A stretch of DNA of 52,566 nucleotides from Cyclobacteriaceae bacterium (GTDB lineage: Bacteria > Bacteroidota > Bacteroidia > Cytophagales > Cyclobacteriaceae). The stretch is from assembly GCA_020436165.1 (NCBI GenBank), contig JAGQYI010000005.1:1-52566 (forward strand), written 5' to 3'. A program made the translations under genes and the position numbers. Positions within the stretch are counted from its first letter, which is position 1; every line of letters begins with the position of its first letter. Shown here in pieces: positions 15,412 through 25,305 of the stretch. The notes beneath the pieces are model-generated. The model made no database searches. It worked only from the letters and a program-made list of their open reading frames with translations, and was not told the origin of the DNA.

Positions 15412-18400
15412 ATGATAGCTAAGCATTTTAATTATTCGCTATGGAGACTATCAATAATAACAGTACTGTTTATCTCATTTGCAATGTCGGCAAGGGCCCA
15501 GGGGCAGAGGGTTTCAGGTACTGTTGTTGACAGCGAAACGGGAGAATCACTCATTGGTGTGACCATAGTTGAAGTTGGTACTTCGAATGGAACTGTTACT
15601 GATATTGATGGAAAGTATACTATTATGGTTTCTTCCAACGCATCATTATCAGTTAGTTTTGTAGGCTTTTTAACACAAACGATTTCGGTGGGAGCAAAGA
15701 CCGAAATTAATTTTTCACTTGTTCCTGATGTTAAAGCCCTGGATGAAATTGTTGTAATTGGATATGGAACAGCCAAAAGGTCCGAATTAACCGGGTCGGT
15801 TGCTTCGGTGTCCAGTGATGATTTAAAGAATATTCCTGTTTCTTCTGTGACAGAAAGTCTAACAGGTCGGCTGGCGGGTGTTAATGTTACATCAACTGAA
15901 GGTTCACCAGACGCTGAAATAAATATCCGCGTACGTGGAGGAGGCTCTATTACTCAAAGTAGTGCTCCATTATATATAGTCGATGGATTTCCTGTATCGA
16001 GTATATCTGATATTACACCGTCAGATATTAAATCAATTGATGTACTTAAAGATGGCGCATCTTCTGCAATTTATGGTTCCAGAGGAGCCAATGGGGTTAT
16101 TATCATTACTACGAAATCAGGTACCACCAATGGGAAAATGTCTGTTGATTTTAATACATTTTACGGGGTACGTAAAATAGCTAAAACGTTGGATGTGCTT
16201 TCGCCTCAAGATTATGTAAGATGGCAATATGAATATGCAGTACTGGACGATCCCAATGATCTATCATCGTTTGAAGACTATTTTGGCTCTTTTTCTGATC
16301 TTGACTTATATGCAGGTTTAAAAGGCAACGATTGGCAACGGCAGGTGTATGGCAGAACCGGTAATGTACTTAGCAATGATATAAGTATCCGAGGGGGAAC
16401 AGATGAATTTAATTATTCAGCCAACTACGCTCGCTATGATGAAAAGGCTATAATGGTAGGATCTGACTATCTACGAAATAACTTTACCTTCAAATTAAAT
16501 AATAAGCCCAACAAAGTAGTTGATATCGCGTTTTCAATGAGGTATTCAGACACCAAGATAAATGGTGGAGGTGCAAATGAACAAAATGAAGTTTCATCTG
16601 CCGATTCAAGACTAAAACATAGTGTGGGCTATTCACCTATTCCTGTACCTGGTTTAACGACTACGGCAGCAGATGATACAAATGAGGCAACAGCCGGAGA
16701 TTTGGTAAATCCTTTAGTTGCGGTTGATGACAACCAGAGGGAGCAAATGAAAAGGAATCTTAACCTTGCAGGTTCTGTAGGATGGAAAATAATAGATAAT
16801 CTTAAGTTAAAAGTAGATTTTGGACTTGATAACAACAATTATGTTGACCATCGTTTTTATGGATTGACTACCTATTTGGTTCGAAATAAACCTGCTGCTG
16901 ATTATCAAAATCAACCAGCAGTGGTTTTACGGGATAGAAAAACCACTACAATACGTAATGCGAACACGTTGAATTATGATTTTAAAGATTTACTACCTTC
17001 CGATCATAGCATAAACCTTTTAGCAGGTGTAGAGCTGATTAAAACCCAATCTCAAACGCTGACCTCAGAAATACACGGATTTCCAACAGGGTTTGATGCT
17101 CAGGAGGCATTTAAGCTTACTACCCAAGGGAAAAGTATATTTTCAGTGAATAATTATTATAGCCCTGACAATAATCTGCTTTCTTACTTTGGTAGGTTAA
17201 ATTATAGTTATCTGGATAGATACTTATTAACAGCAACTTTCAGGGCAGATGGCTCCAGCAAGTTTTTAGGTAAACAAAACAGGTTCGGATATTTCCCTTC
17301 TTTTGCTGCTGCATGGAAGATTTCGGAAGAAGGTTTTATGAGCGGAACCTCGAATTGGTTAAACAGCCTAAAATTAAGAGCGAGTTATGGAACTGCTGGT
17401 AATAACAATATTGATGATGGCCAAACGGCTCAAACTTTTCTTTCCAGTACAACAACTTGGATCAACGGATTTACAAGCTATTGGGCTCCATTAACAACAC
17501 TTGCTAATCCTAATTTAAAATGGGAGACCACAACTACCAGAAATGTGGGTTTAGATATTGCGGTATTAAAGGGTAAACTCGTTGCCAGTTTTGATGCCTA
17601 TCTGAACAATATCTCAGATTTATTATTACTGTTTCCCATATCAGGTGTTGGATATAAGGACCAGTTTCAAAATCTAGGAGAAACAAAAAATCAAGGGGTT
17701 GAAGTTTCCTTAGAGTATTATCCTATTGAAAAAACAAATTATGGATTAGGTTTCAATCTCAACATGAGTTTTAATAATGGTGAGATCGTTTCATTAGGGA
17801 GTTTGGAAAATTTTGGACAGGCATCCGGATGGGCTTCTACTCAAATTGGTGACGATTATCTTATTTCAGTGGGAAGCCCCGTTGGAATAATGCAAGGGTA
17901 TGTGTCTGACGGCAGGTATGAAGTTTCTGACTTTGATTATGATGCTTCAACTGAAACATACACCCTAAAGGAAGGAGTTACCGATGCTTCCCTTATTGTT
18001 GGAGATGTAGCTCCCGGAATGATGAAACTTAAAGATCTGGACGGAGATGGTGAAGTTACACTTGCGGATCAAAAAGTTATAGGAAACGCAAATCCTAAAC
18101 TTGTAGGAGGGTTTGTTATCAATGGATATGCCTTTGGATTTGATCTTTCTGCCGCCTTTAATTATAGTTATGGAAATGATATTTACAATGCTAATAAAAT
18201 AGAATTCACTACTTCAACTCCCAGAAATCAATACAGGAACCTAATTTCTATGCAGGAAACCGGCACTCGTTGGACGAACATTGACCCACAAACTGGTGAA
18301 ATGGTAACAGATCCTACCGCATTAGCTGCATTAAATGCAACCACCACAATGTGGTCACCGTATATGGCACGCTATGTATTTAGCGATTGGGCAGTGGAAG

Positions 18401-18648
18401 ATGGTTCTTTTCTACGGTTGAACACACTGACTCTTGGTTATTCTCTACCTAATTCCTTATTATCTAAAGTTAAAATTCAAAGATTGAGGTTTTATGCAAC
18501 CGGATACAACGTTTTTGTGCTTACCAAGTACTCTGGATTCGATCCGGAAGTTTCTACCAGGAGAAAAACACCATTAACACCAGGTGTTGATTACTCTGCT
18601 TATCCAAGAAGCAGAATGGTTGTTGTTGGTTTAAATCTTTCTTTTTAA
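15412..18648 (+). CDS. SusC-like TonB-dependent outer-membrane transporter
   Basis: This is a 1078-residue SusC/RagA-type receptor that imports oligosaccharides with its SusD partner. It has a signal peptide ending about ARAQ (27-30), an N-terminal carboxypeptidase-D-like beta-sandwich (about 33-105), the TonB-box-type segment DEIVVIGYG (111-119), a plug domain (about 125-235), and a long beta-barrel ending in an aromatic residue (GLNLSF), as outer-membrane barrels usually do. The likely cargo is homogalacturonan oligosaccharides, judged from the surrounding enzymes. It is the first gene of a susC-susD-beta-helix lipoprotein unit behind an operator-bearing promoter. Confidence 0.96.
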   Translation: MIAKHFNYSLWRLSIITVLFISFAMSARAQGQRVSGTVVDSETGESLIGVTIVEVGTSNGTVTDIDGKYTIMVSSNASLSVSFVGFLTQTISVGAKTEINFSLVPDVKALDEIVVIGYGTAKRSELTGSVASVSSDDLKNIPVSSVTESLTGRLAGVNVTSTEGSPDAEINIRVRGGGSITQSSAPLYIVDGFPVSSISDITPSDIKSIDVLKDGASSAIYGSRGANGVIIITTKSGTTNGKMSVDFNTFYGVRKIAKTLDVLSPQDYVRWQYEYAVLDDPNDLSSFEDYFGSFSDLDLYAGLKGNDWQRQVYGRTGNVLSNDISIRGGTDEFNYSANYARYDEKAIMVGSDYLRNNFTFKLNNKPNKVVDIAFSMRYSDTKINGGGANEQNEVSSADSRLKHSVGYSPIPVPGLTTTAADDTNEATAGDLVNPLVAVDDNQREQMKRNLNLAGSVGWKIIDNLKLKVDFGLDNNNYVDHRFYGLTTYLVRNKPAADYQNQPAVVLRDRKTTTIRNANTLNYDFKDLLPSDHSINLLAGVELIKTQSQTLTSEIHGFPTGFDAQEAFKLTTQGKSIFSVNNYYSPDNNLLSYFGRLNYSYLDRYLLTATFRADGSSKFLGKQNRFGYFPSFAAAWKISEEGFMSGTSNWLNSLKLRASYGTAGNNNIDDGQTAQTFLSSTTTWINGFTSYWAPLTTLANPNLKWETTTTRNVGLDIAVLKGKLVASFDAYLNNISDLLLLFPISGVGYKDQFQNLGETKNQGVEVSLEYYPIEKTNYGLGFNLNMSFNNGEIVSLGSLENFGQASGWASTQIGDDYLISVGSPVGIMQGYVSDGRYEVSDFDYDASTETYTLKEGVTDASLIVGDVAPGMMKLKDLDGDGEVTLADQKVIGNANPKLVGGFVINGYAFGFDLSAAFNYSYGNDIYNANKIEFTTSTPRNQYRNLISMQETGTRWTNIDPQTGEMVTDPTALAALNATTTMWSPYMARYVFSDWAVEDGSFLRLNTLTLGYSLPNSLLSKVKIQRLRFYATGYNVFVLTKYSGFDPEVSTRRKTPLTPGVDYSAYPRSRMVVVGLNLSF

Positions 18649-18667
18649 TTAAAAGATGAGTTTAGTT

Positions 18668-20455
18668 ATGAAAAAGTCAAAATATATAGTTTTAACAATT
18701 ATTGTAGTGTTGTTGGGTTCGTGTAAAGATAAGTTCCTGGATGCACCCACAAAATCAGCCTTAGATGACTCTGTTATATTTTCTTCAGTTGACCTTGCCA
18801 GGGGAGCCGTAGATGGAATTAAGGTTTCTTTTGGTGAAACCAATTCGTACAGAGGTAGACTATTGCCTTATTATGGAACAAATACAGATATTGAATGGTA
18901 TAATGCTTCTGAAAACACTGGTGACAAATCTGATTTGGCAGTATATGATGCCAAAACAATTAATGGAGAAATGAACACTACAAACAATGCCTGGGCTATG
19001 ATGTATCAAGGTATTGAACGTGCTAACCTTTGTATATCCGGAATAAGGACATACGGGGATCCACAACCCGGAAATGAGATGGGCTATTTATTAGGTGAAG
19101 CATTGACGTTGAGAACAATTTACTATGCCGATCTTCTTAAAACTTGGGGAGATGTGCCTGCACGTTTTGAACCTTTGACCACTGAAACTATCTACGTGCC
19201 AAAAGCAAGTCGCGATGTAATTTACAAGCAATTGATTGCCGATTTGGAAGAAGCGGCAACCTTAGTGCCTTGGCCAAATGAAAGTGGTTTAACAGCTACA
19301 GTGGAAAATATTAACAAAGCTTTTGTAAAAGGTTTAAGAGCAAGACTTTGCTTAGCAGCCAGTGGTTATTCACAATATCCTGACGGGGTTAGAAGAAGTA
19401 CAGATCCGGACTTAAGTGTTGCTAACATGTACCCAATTGCGTTGCAGGAATGTCTTGATGTAATTAATAGCGGAACTGTTCATTTAGAATCTTCATTTGA
19501 AACACTTTGGAGAAGTTACAACGAAGAAGTTTTAGCAGCTGGAGGTGAGTCGCTTTGGGAGATACCTTTTTCTGAAGGTCGTGGCCGTATGTTATTTACG
19601 TTTGCCGTTCGGCACGATAATAATGATCAGTACCAACAGAATGGTAATAGTCGAGGAGGAGCCTCAGGACCCTTACCAAATGTGTTCTATGACTATGACG
19701 TAAAGGATTTAAGAAGAGATGTTTCATGTGTACCGTATAAGTATGGACCCGTTGATCTAAGTGGCATTGCCAGGCAAGAGCTTGTTGGATTAGACACCTG
19801 GTACTTTGGTAAGTACAGGTACGAATGGATGACACGATTAGTGACATCCACCAACGATGACGGTATTAATAAAATGTATATGCGTTATGCTGAAGTTTTA
19901 TTGATGGCAGCTGAAATCGAGAACGAACTCAATGGCCCATCAGCAGCAGCGCCATACCTGACTCAAATTCGGCAAAGAGCGTTTGACCCTGCTGATTGGT
20001 CAACCAAAGTTGACGCTTACATTGCTGCCCTAGGTTCAAAAGAAGAAATGTTCAATGCTATTGTTAAAGAACACGGATTTGAATTTGTGGGTGAAATGGA
20101 AAGAAAACAAGCGCTGATACGTTGGAATTTATTGAAAACCAAAATAGACGAAGCAAAAACAAAATTGTATGCTTTACGGGATAGAACAGGCGAGTATGCG
20201 GATGTGCCTGCAGCGGTTTATTATAAATACGATACCGATGGAGAATCGCTTGTTATATATGGGTTAAATCGAGGAGAGACAACTGACCCGGGGGCCGGTT
20301 TTACCTCAGTTACATATGTGGCTCCTGAAGAGCTTGAAGATACCAAGATCGAGTCAATTTATACGAATGATCCCAATACAAAACAATATTGGCCCATTTG
20401 GCAGGTATTCTTAGACGCAAGTAACGGAACACTTATAAATGATTATGGATATTAA
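18668..20455 (+). CDS. SusD-like surface glycan-binding lipoprotein
   Basis: This SusD/RagB-family protein caps the SusC barrel and binds the glycan. From ATG 18668 it has 595 residues with a lipoprotein signal ending VVLLGSCKD, so C19 is the lipidation site. The segment KFLDAPTKSALDD right after the cysteine and the C-terminal region with IKEHGFEFVGEMERKQALIRW are typical of the family. An in-frame ATG at 18656 would add four residues before MKK; I prefer 18668 because the signal peptide then starts normally. The gap to susC is 19 nt. Confidence 0.93.
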   Translation: MKKSKYIVLTIIVVLLGSCKDKFLDAPTKSALDDSVIFSSVDLARGAVDGIKVSFGETNSYRGRLLPYYGTNTDIEWYNASENTGDKSDLAVYDAKTINGEMNTTNNAWAMMYQGIERANLCISGIRTYGDPQPGNEMGYLLGEALTLRTIYYADLLKTWGDVPARFEPLTTETIYVPKASRDVIYKQLIADLEEAATLVPWPNESGLTATVENINKAFVKGLRARLCLAASGYSQYPDGVRRSTDPDLSVANMYPIALQECLDVINSGTVHLESSFETLWRSYNEEVLAAGGESLWEIPFSEGRGRMLFTFAVRHDNNDQYQQNGNSRGGASGPLPNVFYDYDVKDLRRDVSCVPYKYGPVDLSGIARQELVGLDTWYFGKYRYEWMTRLVTSTNDDGINKMYMRYAEVLLMAAEIENELNGPSAAAPYLTQIRQRAFDPADWSTKVDAYIAALGSKEEMFNAIVKEHGFEFVGEMERKQALIRWNLLKTKIDEAKTKLYALRDRTGEYADVPAAVYYKYDTDGESLVIYGLNRGETTDPGAGFTSVTYVAPEELEDTKIESIYTNDPNTKQYWPIWQVFLDASNGTLINDYGY

Positions 20456-20468
20456 ATTATTGAAAGTT

Positions 20469-22037
20469 ATGAAATTTATAAATCATACAACTATATATAA
20501 GGTACTTGTACTTGGATTGGTATTGCCTATTGTTACAATAGGGTGTAAAGACAATCTAGACCCTGTTATCGAGGAACTTAAACTTGGAAGAGTATTAACA
20601 CCTGATAGATTGGAGGTTCACATCCGTAACAGAACAACTATTGAATTAGAATGGGGTGTAAGGGATGATGCTGACTATTATGTAGTTGAGTTTAGCCAAG
20701 ACAGCCTGGAATTCAACACTATCATTAGGGAAGTAGTTGTATTGCCTGAAGAGCTTCCTCTTCAAGAAGGTTTTTTTGGTGACACCCGTTATTCTGCGCG
20801 TGTAAAAGGAGTAAATGAAGACTCATCTATTGGCGATTCCAACTGGGCCGCAGTAACGGTATTGACAGAATCGGAAAACATCTTCCTACCTATTGAGGAT
20901 GGTGATATATCTACTTTTCAGGCAACCGTTAGATGGCCAGCCAACAGCGATGTTAGTAAACTGGTAGTAAATCCGGGGAATATTGAACACGTAATTACCG
21001 CAGGTGAAAAAACAGCCGGAGTAGCAACTATAACAGGTTTATCGGCTTTGACGGAATATACAGTTCAAATTATTGGTGGCGAAAGTACCGTTAGAGGAAC
21101 TACCGAATTTAAAACCCTTGTAGATCCTGCAGGCCCTAACACAACATTTGTTCAGTCTACGGACGACCTAAATGCTGTAATTGCCGCAGCTCCGGACGGA
21201 CAAACTTTAGTTTTAGGCCCCGGGGACTATCTGGTTAATGATGGAGAAACACTTGTGCTTGACAAGAACCTGATTATTCGTGGCCAACTGCCATACGACA
21301 GACCCATGCTTCATGTTCAGTTTGACGTTGCGGATGGGGCCTTTGAAACCTCTATTATTGACCTTGAAATGATTGGTGATGACGGAGTGAATTTAACAAC
21401 TTTGTTTGACCTGGCAACTGCTGGTGTAGACCATACCTCTATTAACATTAGTGGTTGTTATATTCACAACTATGGACGTCAGTTGGTGTACGGTAACGTG
21501 GCTGCAACACTGGGTTCTTTTAATGTTGACAATACCATTATTAAGGATTTTAAAGCAGGAGGAGGAGATTTTATTGATTTTAGAAAAGCCTTTGTTTCTA
21601 ACATTTCACTAACTAACAGCACGTTTGTTAATACTCCGGCAGAACGCGATTTTATCAGAACAGATGCTGCTTCAGGATATACAGGAACAGGTCTCACAAC
21701 AAATATTCTGATTGATCATTGCACGTTGTATGGAGTATCTGATGCTACAAGAAGGTTACTTTATGTGCGTTTTGATGCAAACGCATCTGAAGTCACCAAC
21801 TGCTTGTTTGCTGAAACCACTGCTTATTACTCGAATCAGAGTGCCACTTCAATACCAAGTTTATCTCACAATAATTATTTTAATGCTCCGGGTTTTTATA
21901 CCGATGGAACCGTTTTGGATGAGGGAGAGTACACTACGGTGGATCCTGGATTTATTGATGCAGAAAATGGCGATTTTACAGTCACTAATCAGGATATCTT
22001 GGATGATGCTATTGGGGACCCCAGGTGGCTGCAATAA
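20469..22037 (+). CDS. Beta-helix lipoprotein in the SusE position (DUF4957/DUF5123-like)
   Basis: This 522-residue lipoprotein (signal ending PIVTIGCKD, C26) has an N-terminal fibronectin-like region (LELEWGVRD... with a VEFSQDS strand pattern) followed from about residue 225 by a right-handed beta-helix that begins VQSTDDLNAVIAAAPDGQTL. The layout resembles the DUF4957/DUF5123 proteins found beside SusD in pectin loci; I make that family call from memory, without a search. No lyase or hydrolase catalytic set is visible, so a glycan-binding surface role is more likely than catalysis. The frame extends to an ATG at 20439 that would overlap susD by 17 nt; ATG 20469 gives a normal signal peptide and a 13-nt gap. 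Confidence 0.8.
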   Translation: MKFINHTTIYKVLVLGLVLPIVTIGCKDNLDPVIEELKLGRVLTPDRLEVHIRNRTTIELEWGVRDDADYYVVEFSQDSLEFNTIIREVVVLPEELPLQEGFFGDTRYSARVKGVNEDSSIGDSNWAAVTVLTESENIFLPIEDGDISTFQATVRWPANSDVSKLVVNPGNIEHVITAGEKTAGVATITGLSALTEYTVQIIGGESTVRGTTEFKTLVDPAGPNTTFVQSTDDLNAVIAAAPDGQTLVLGPGDYLVNDGETLVLDKNLIIRGQLPYDRPMLHVQFDVADGAFETSIIDLEMIGDDGVNLTTLFDLATAGVDHTSINISGCYIHNYGRQLVYGNVAATLGSFNVDNTIIKDFKAGGGDFIDFRKAFVSNISLTNSTFVNTPAERDFIRTDAASGYTGTGLTTNILIDHCTLYGVSDATRRLLYVRFDANASEVTNCLFAETTAYYSNQSATSIPSLSHNNYFNAPGFYTDGTVLDEGEYTTVDPGFIDAENGDFTVTNQDILDDAIGDPRWLQ

Positions 22038-22052
22038 TTAATGGAATTTAAA

Positions 22053-22090
22053 AGGTGTCTGAAACCAAGTTTCAGATGCCTTTTTATTTT
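22053..22090 (+). terminator. Terminator of the susC-susD-beta-helix unit
   Basis: A 13-bp stem (AGGTGTCTGAAAC pairing with GTTTCAGATGCCT, two G-T pairs) with a 3-base loop is followed by TTTTATTTT. It lies about 15 nt after the stop codon at 22037 and ends the SusCD transcript. Confidence 0.88.
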
Positions 22091-22201
22091 CTGTATACGA
22101 AAATAAAAATGATAATTATTGGTAATCTATCTTATAGTTTTTGGAGAGATTATTAAAATAGCCGAGATAGGATTATAGAAGTTCGGTTAATACAAGTTAA
22201 C

Positions 22202-23515
22202 ATGAAAATTAGGGCCGTTATATCTTTGGTTACAATATTTTTAGGTTCATCTTTTGCTAAGTGTCAGCAAATTGCTTTTCCTGGAGCAGAAGGCTTTGGA
22301 AAGTATGCTACCGGTGGCCGTGGCGGTGAAATTATCATTATTGACAATTTAAATGATTCCGGCCCGGGAAGCTTCAGAGAAGCATTGGCACAGAAATACC
22401 CCCGAATCATCATATTTTCTGTTGCGGGGTATATTGAACTTGAATCTCCATTAGATATTAAACACGGAGATGTTTCCATTTTAGGTCAATCTGCTCCGGG
22501 CCAAGGCATTACCCTTAAAAATTACACTTTTAAAGCAACCGAAGTTGAAAACGTGATTATCAGGTATATCCGGTCTCGGATGGGTGATGAAAAAAAATAT
22601 GAAGGCGATGCTTTTACAATGAAAAAATGTAAAAACGCGATCGTAGATCATTGTTCTTTCAGTTGGTCAACCGATGAGTGTGCGTCAATGTATGATAATG
22701 AAAATATAACCGTTCAATATTGCATTATTTCTGAGAGTTTAAATAATTCGGTTCATAGAAAGGGAGAACATGGATATGGAGGAATTTGGGGAGGTAAAAA
22801 GGCAACGTTTCATCATAATTTATTAGCCGACCATAAGAGTCGCAACCCGCGGTTCAACGGGGCAAGGTACCATAAAGAGCCTGAAAAAGAGATAGTGGAT
22901 TTTAGAAATAATGTAATCTACAATTGGATGGAGAATAATACCTATGGCGGTGAGGAAGGGAATCATAACATTGTTAATAACCTGTATAAAGCGGGACCGG
23001 CTACCATCGCTAAAAAAAATAAAATACTGGACCCCTATAAACCGTATGGTAAATTTTACCTGTCAGGTAATGTTTTGGTTGGCAATTCAGAGGTTACAGA
23101 AGATAATTGGAAAGGTGTCTTTCATTTTGACAGCATTCCCTGGATAAAACGTAGCGAGCCCCTGAAGGTAGAATCTGTGAAAACGGAAACAGCCTGGGAG
23201 GCATTGGAAAATGTATTAAACAACTCGGGAGCATCTTTTGCTCGCGATGCGGTTGACAAAAGAATTGTAAATGATTTTAGAAGTGGGTCTCCCTCTTTTG
23301 GCACTGGAATTATTGATTCTCAGACACAGGTGGGAGGGTACCCGATGCTTGATGCTGGCAAAGTAAAAAAAGACGAAGACCATGATGGACTACCCGAAAA
23401 ATGGGAGGATAAGCATGGTCTGGATGATCATAATGCAGATGATGCTTCAGAAAATACACTGGATCAAAACTATGCTAATATTGAAGTTTACTTAAATGAA
23501 ATTGTTGTAAAGTAG
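22202..23515 (+). CDS. Pectate lyase, family PL1
   Basis: The 437-residue secreted right-handed beta-helix begins, after a signal peptide of about 20 residues, with the segment AFPGAEGFGKYATGGRGG typical of bacterial PL1 lyases. It keeps the family's core: WSTDE (D158 a likely calcium ligand) and HKSRNPRF (R214 and R217, catalytic arginine region). It cleaves de-esterified homogalacturonan by calcium-dependent beta-elimination, giving unsaturated oligogalacturonides for GH105 and KduI. The C-terminus ends in a short D-rich segment (DEDHDGLPEKWEDKHGLDD) resembling a calcium-binding thrombospondin-type-3 motif. It starts a PL1-PL9-GH28 unit. Confidence 0.93.
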   Translation: MKIRAVISLVTIFLGSSFAKCQQIAFPGAEGFGKYATGGRGGEIIIIDNLNDSGPGSFREALAQKYPRIIIFSVAGYIELESPLDIKHGDVSILGQSAPGQGITLKNYTFKATEVENVIIRYIRSRMGDEKKYEGDAFTMKKCKNAIVDHCSFSWSTDECASMYDNENITVQYCIISESLNNSVHRKGEHGYGGIWGGKKATFHHNLLADHKSRNPRFNGARYHKEPEKEIVDFRNNVIYNWMENNTYGGEEGNHNIVNNLYKAGPATIAKKNKILDPYKPYGKFYLSGNVLVGNSEVTEDNWKGVFHFDSIPWIKRSEPLKVESVKTETAWEALENVLNNSGASFARDAVDKRIVNDFRSGSPSFGTGIIDSQTQVGGYPMLDAGKVKKDEDHDGLPEKWEDKHGLDDHNADDASENTLDQNYANIEVYLNEIVVK

Positions 23516-23555
23516 TTTTTGGTTGATATTTTAAAGGAGATATAAATAGATTTTT

Positions 23556-25286
23556 ATGCGCAATAAACTCAAACATTTGGTTTTTACCATCTTGGTACTT
23601 CAGCTCGTATTTATTTCTTGTAAGAAGCCAAACGAACCCAATCCATCCAATGGATTAGTGACATCAATATCTATTGAGGGTAACAATATTACGGATGGCA
23701 ATAGCACTCAAATGATTGCCGTTGTTCTTCCTGAGGAAGCGGTTAACAAAGTGGTCACCTGGTCTGTCTCTAACGAGGATATTGCCACCATCGATCAGAA
23801 CGGTTTAGTTACGGCCGTTTCAAATGGCAACGTAATCGTAACCGCCTTAGCTACCGATGGTTCAGAAGTAAAAGGTACTAAACTGATAGCCATCAGTGGG
23901 GTAACAGCTCCCACGTTTTTGGTGGAGTCTATAACTATTGTGGGGTCCGATATTACGGATGGTAATGAGCAACAACTATCCGTGGATGTGCTTCCGGTGA
24001 ATGCCACCAATAAAACGGTAACCTGGGCAGTATCAAATGAATCCATTGCTACTATTAGCTCAGATGGATTACTTACGCCCATTCAAAATGGTAGCGTAAC
24101 CGTAACTGCAACTGCGCAAGACGCATCGGGTGTTCAAGGGCAGCTGGAGGTAACTATTTCCGGTATCGAAGGACTGGTTGTTAGTAGTGTTACCCAAATT
24201 TTAAACGCCCTTAACAATGCTAAGGCTGGCGATGTTATTTATGTTAGGGCAGGCACGTACGAGTTCACAAGCTCAATTAACATAAACAAGAATGGCCAAA
24301 GCGGAAACCCAATTAGCTTATTGGTACATCCCAATGATACTGAAAGACCACTTTTTGATTTCTCCGCGATGTCAGAAAACAGCTCAAATCGGGGAATTAA
24401 TCTTTCAGGCAGTTACTGGTACATAAAGGGAATAGACGTTTATAAAGCTGGTGACAATGGCATGTTTATTTCCGGAAGCAATAATCTCATTGAATTTTGT
24501 ACATTCTCAGAGAATGCAGACACTGGTTTGCAAATAGGTAATGGTGCTTCAAACAACACAGTATTAAATTGCGACTCGTATTTTAATGCTGATTCAAGCC
24601 TTGAAAATGCGGATGGTTTTGCGGCCAAACTGGATGTTGGTTCCGGAAACAAATTTATTGGCTGCAGGGCATGGAACAATCTGGATGACGGATGGGATGG
24701 TTATTTGCGTGGAGCCGATAATGTAACCACCTACTACGAAAATTGTTGGGCGTTTAGAAACGGGTATTTAAAAAACGGAGCTGTGGGAGCAGGCGATGGA
24801 AACGGCTTTAAAACTGGTGGTAGCGATGGCAAAGACCTGAAACATAATGGCGAATATAGAAATTGCATAGCGGCAGGAAATCTATTTGATGGATTTGATC
24901 ATAATAGTAACAGGGGTAGCGTATTAATTTATAACGGGGCCGCCCATGATAACGGAAGAAATATTAGCTTCGGGACAACCAATATTGCTGCTTCGCTTAC
25001 CATTAAAAACTCCATTTCTTTTGAGAGCAAGAGTACCGATCAGTTGAATGCGGATGTTACGGATATAACCAATAATAGTTGGCAGGATGGCCTCAGCGCA
25101 ACATCAGCAGATTTTGTGAGTGTTGATATCGATGAACTTTTAAGCCCACGAAAAGAAGATGGCAGCTTGCCCGATATTAATTATCTGCACCTGGTATCCG
25201 GTAGCGACCTGATAAACAAAGGAGTAGATGTTGGTTTACCATTCTTAGGTTCAGCCCCTGATTTGGGTGCATTCGAATTAGAATAG
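23556..25286 (+). CDS. Pectate lyase, family PL9, with two Ig-like (BIG2) domains
   Basis: The 576-residue lipoprotein (signal ending QLVFISCKK, C22) carries two bacterial Ig-like group 2 domains (about 38-118 and 124-205), then a PL9 beta-helix. The catalytic set of Pel9A is visible with matching spacing: D353 in ADGF, D377, D378 and D381 in DDGWD (24 residues on, as in Pel9A D209 to D233), and the lysine base K419 in GNGFKTGG. It cleaves polygalacturonate by beta-elimination and, being lipidated, is likely held at the outer membrane. It lies 40 nt after the PL1 gene. Confidence 0.92.
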   Translation: MRNKLKHLVFTILVLQLVFISCKKPNEPNPSNGLVTSISIEGNNITDGNSTQMIAVVLPEEAVNKVVTWSVSNEDIATIDQNGLVTAVSNGNVIVTALATDGSEVKGTKLIAISGVTAPTFLVESITIVGSDITDGNEQQLSVDVLPVNATNKTVTWAVSNESIATISSDGLLTPIQNGSVTVTATAQDASGVQGQLEVTISGIEGLVVSSVTQILNALNNAKAGDVIYVRAGTYEFTSSININKNGQSGNPISLLVHPNDTERPLFDFSAMSENSSNRGINLSGSYWYIKGIDVYKAGDNGMFISGSNNLIEFCTFSENADTGLQIGNGASNNTVLNCDSYFNADSSLENADGFAAKLDVGSGNKFIGCRAWNNLDDGWDGYLRGADNVTTYYENCWAFRNGYLKNGAVGAGDGNGFKTGGSDGKDLKHNGEYRNCIAAGNLFDGFDHNSNRGSVLIYNGAAHDNGRNISFGTTNIAASLTIKNSISFESKSTDQLNADVTDITNNSWQDGLSATSADFVSVDIDELLSPRKEDGSLPDINYLHLVSGSDLINKGVDVGLPFLGSAPDLGAFELE

Positions 25287-25305
25287 ACACAAAACGAAAT
25301 TGAAA

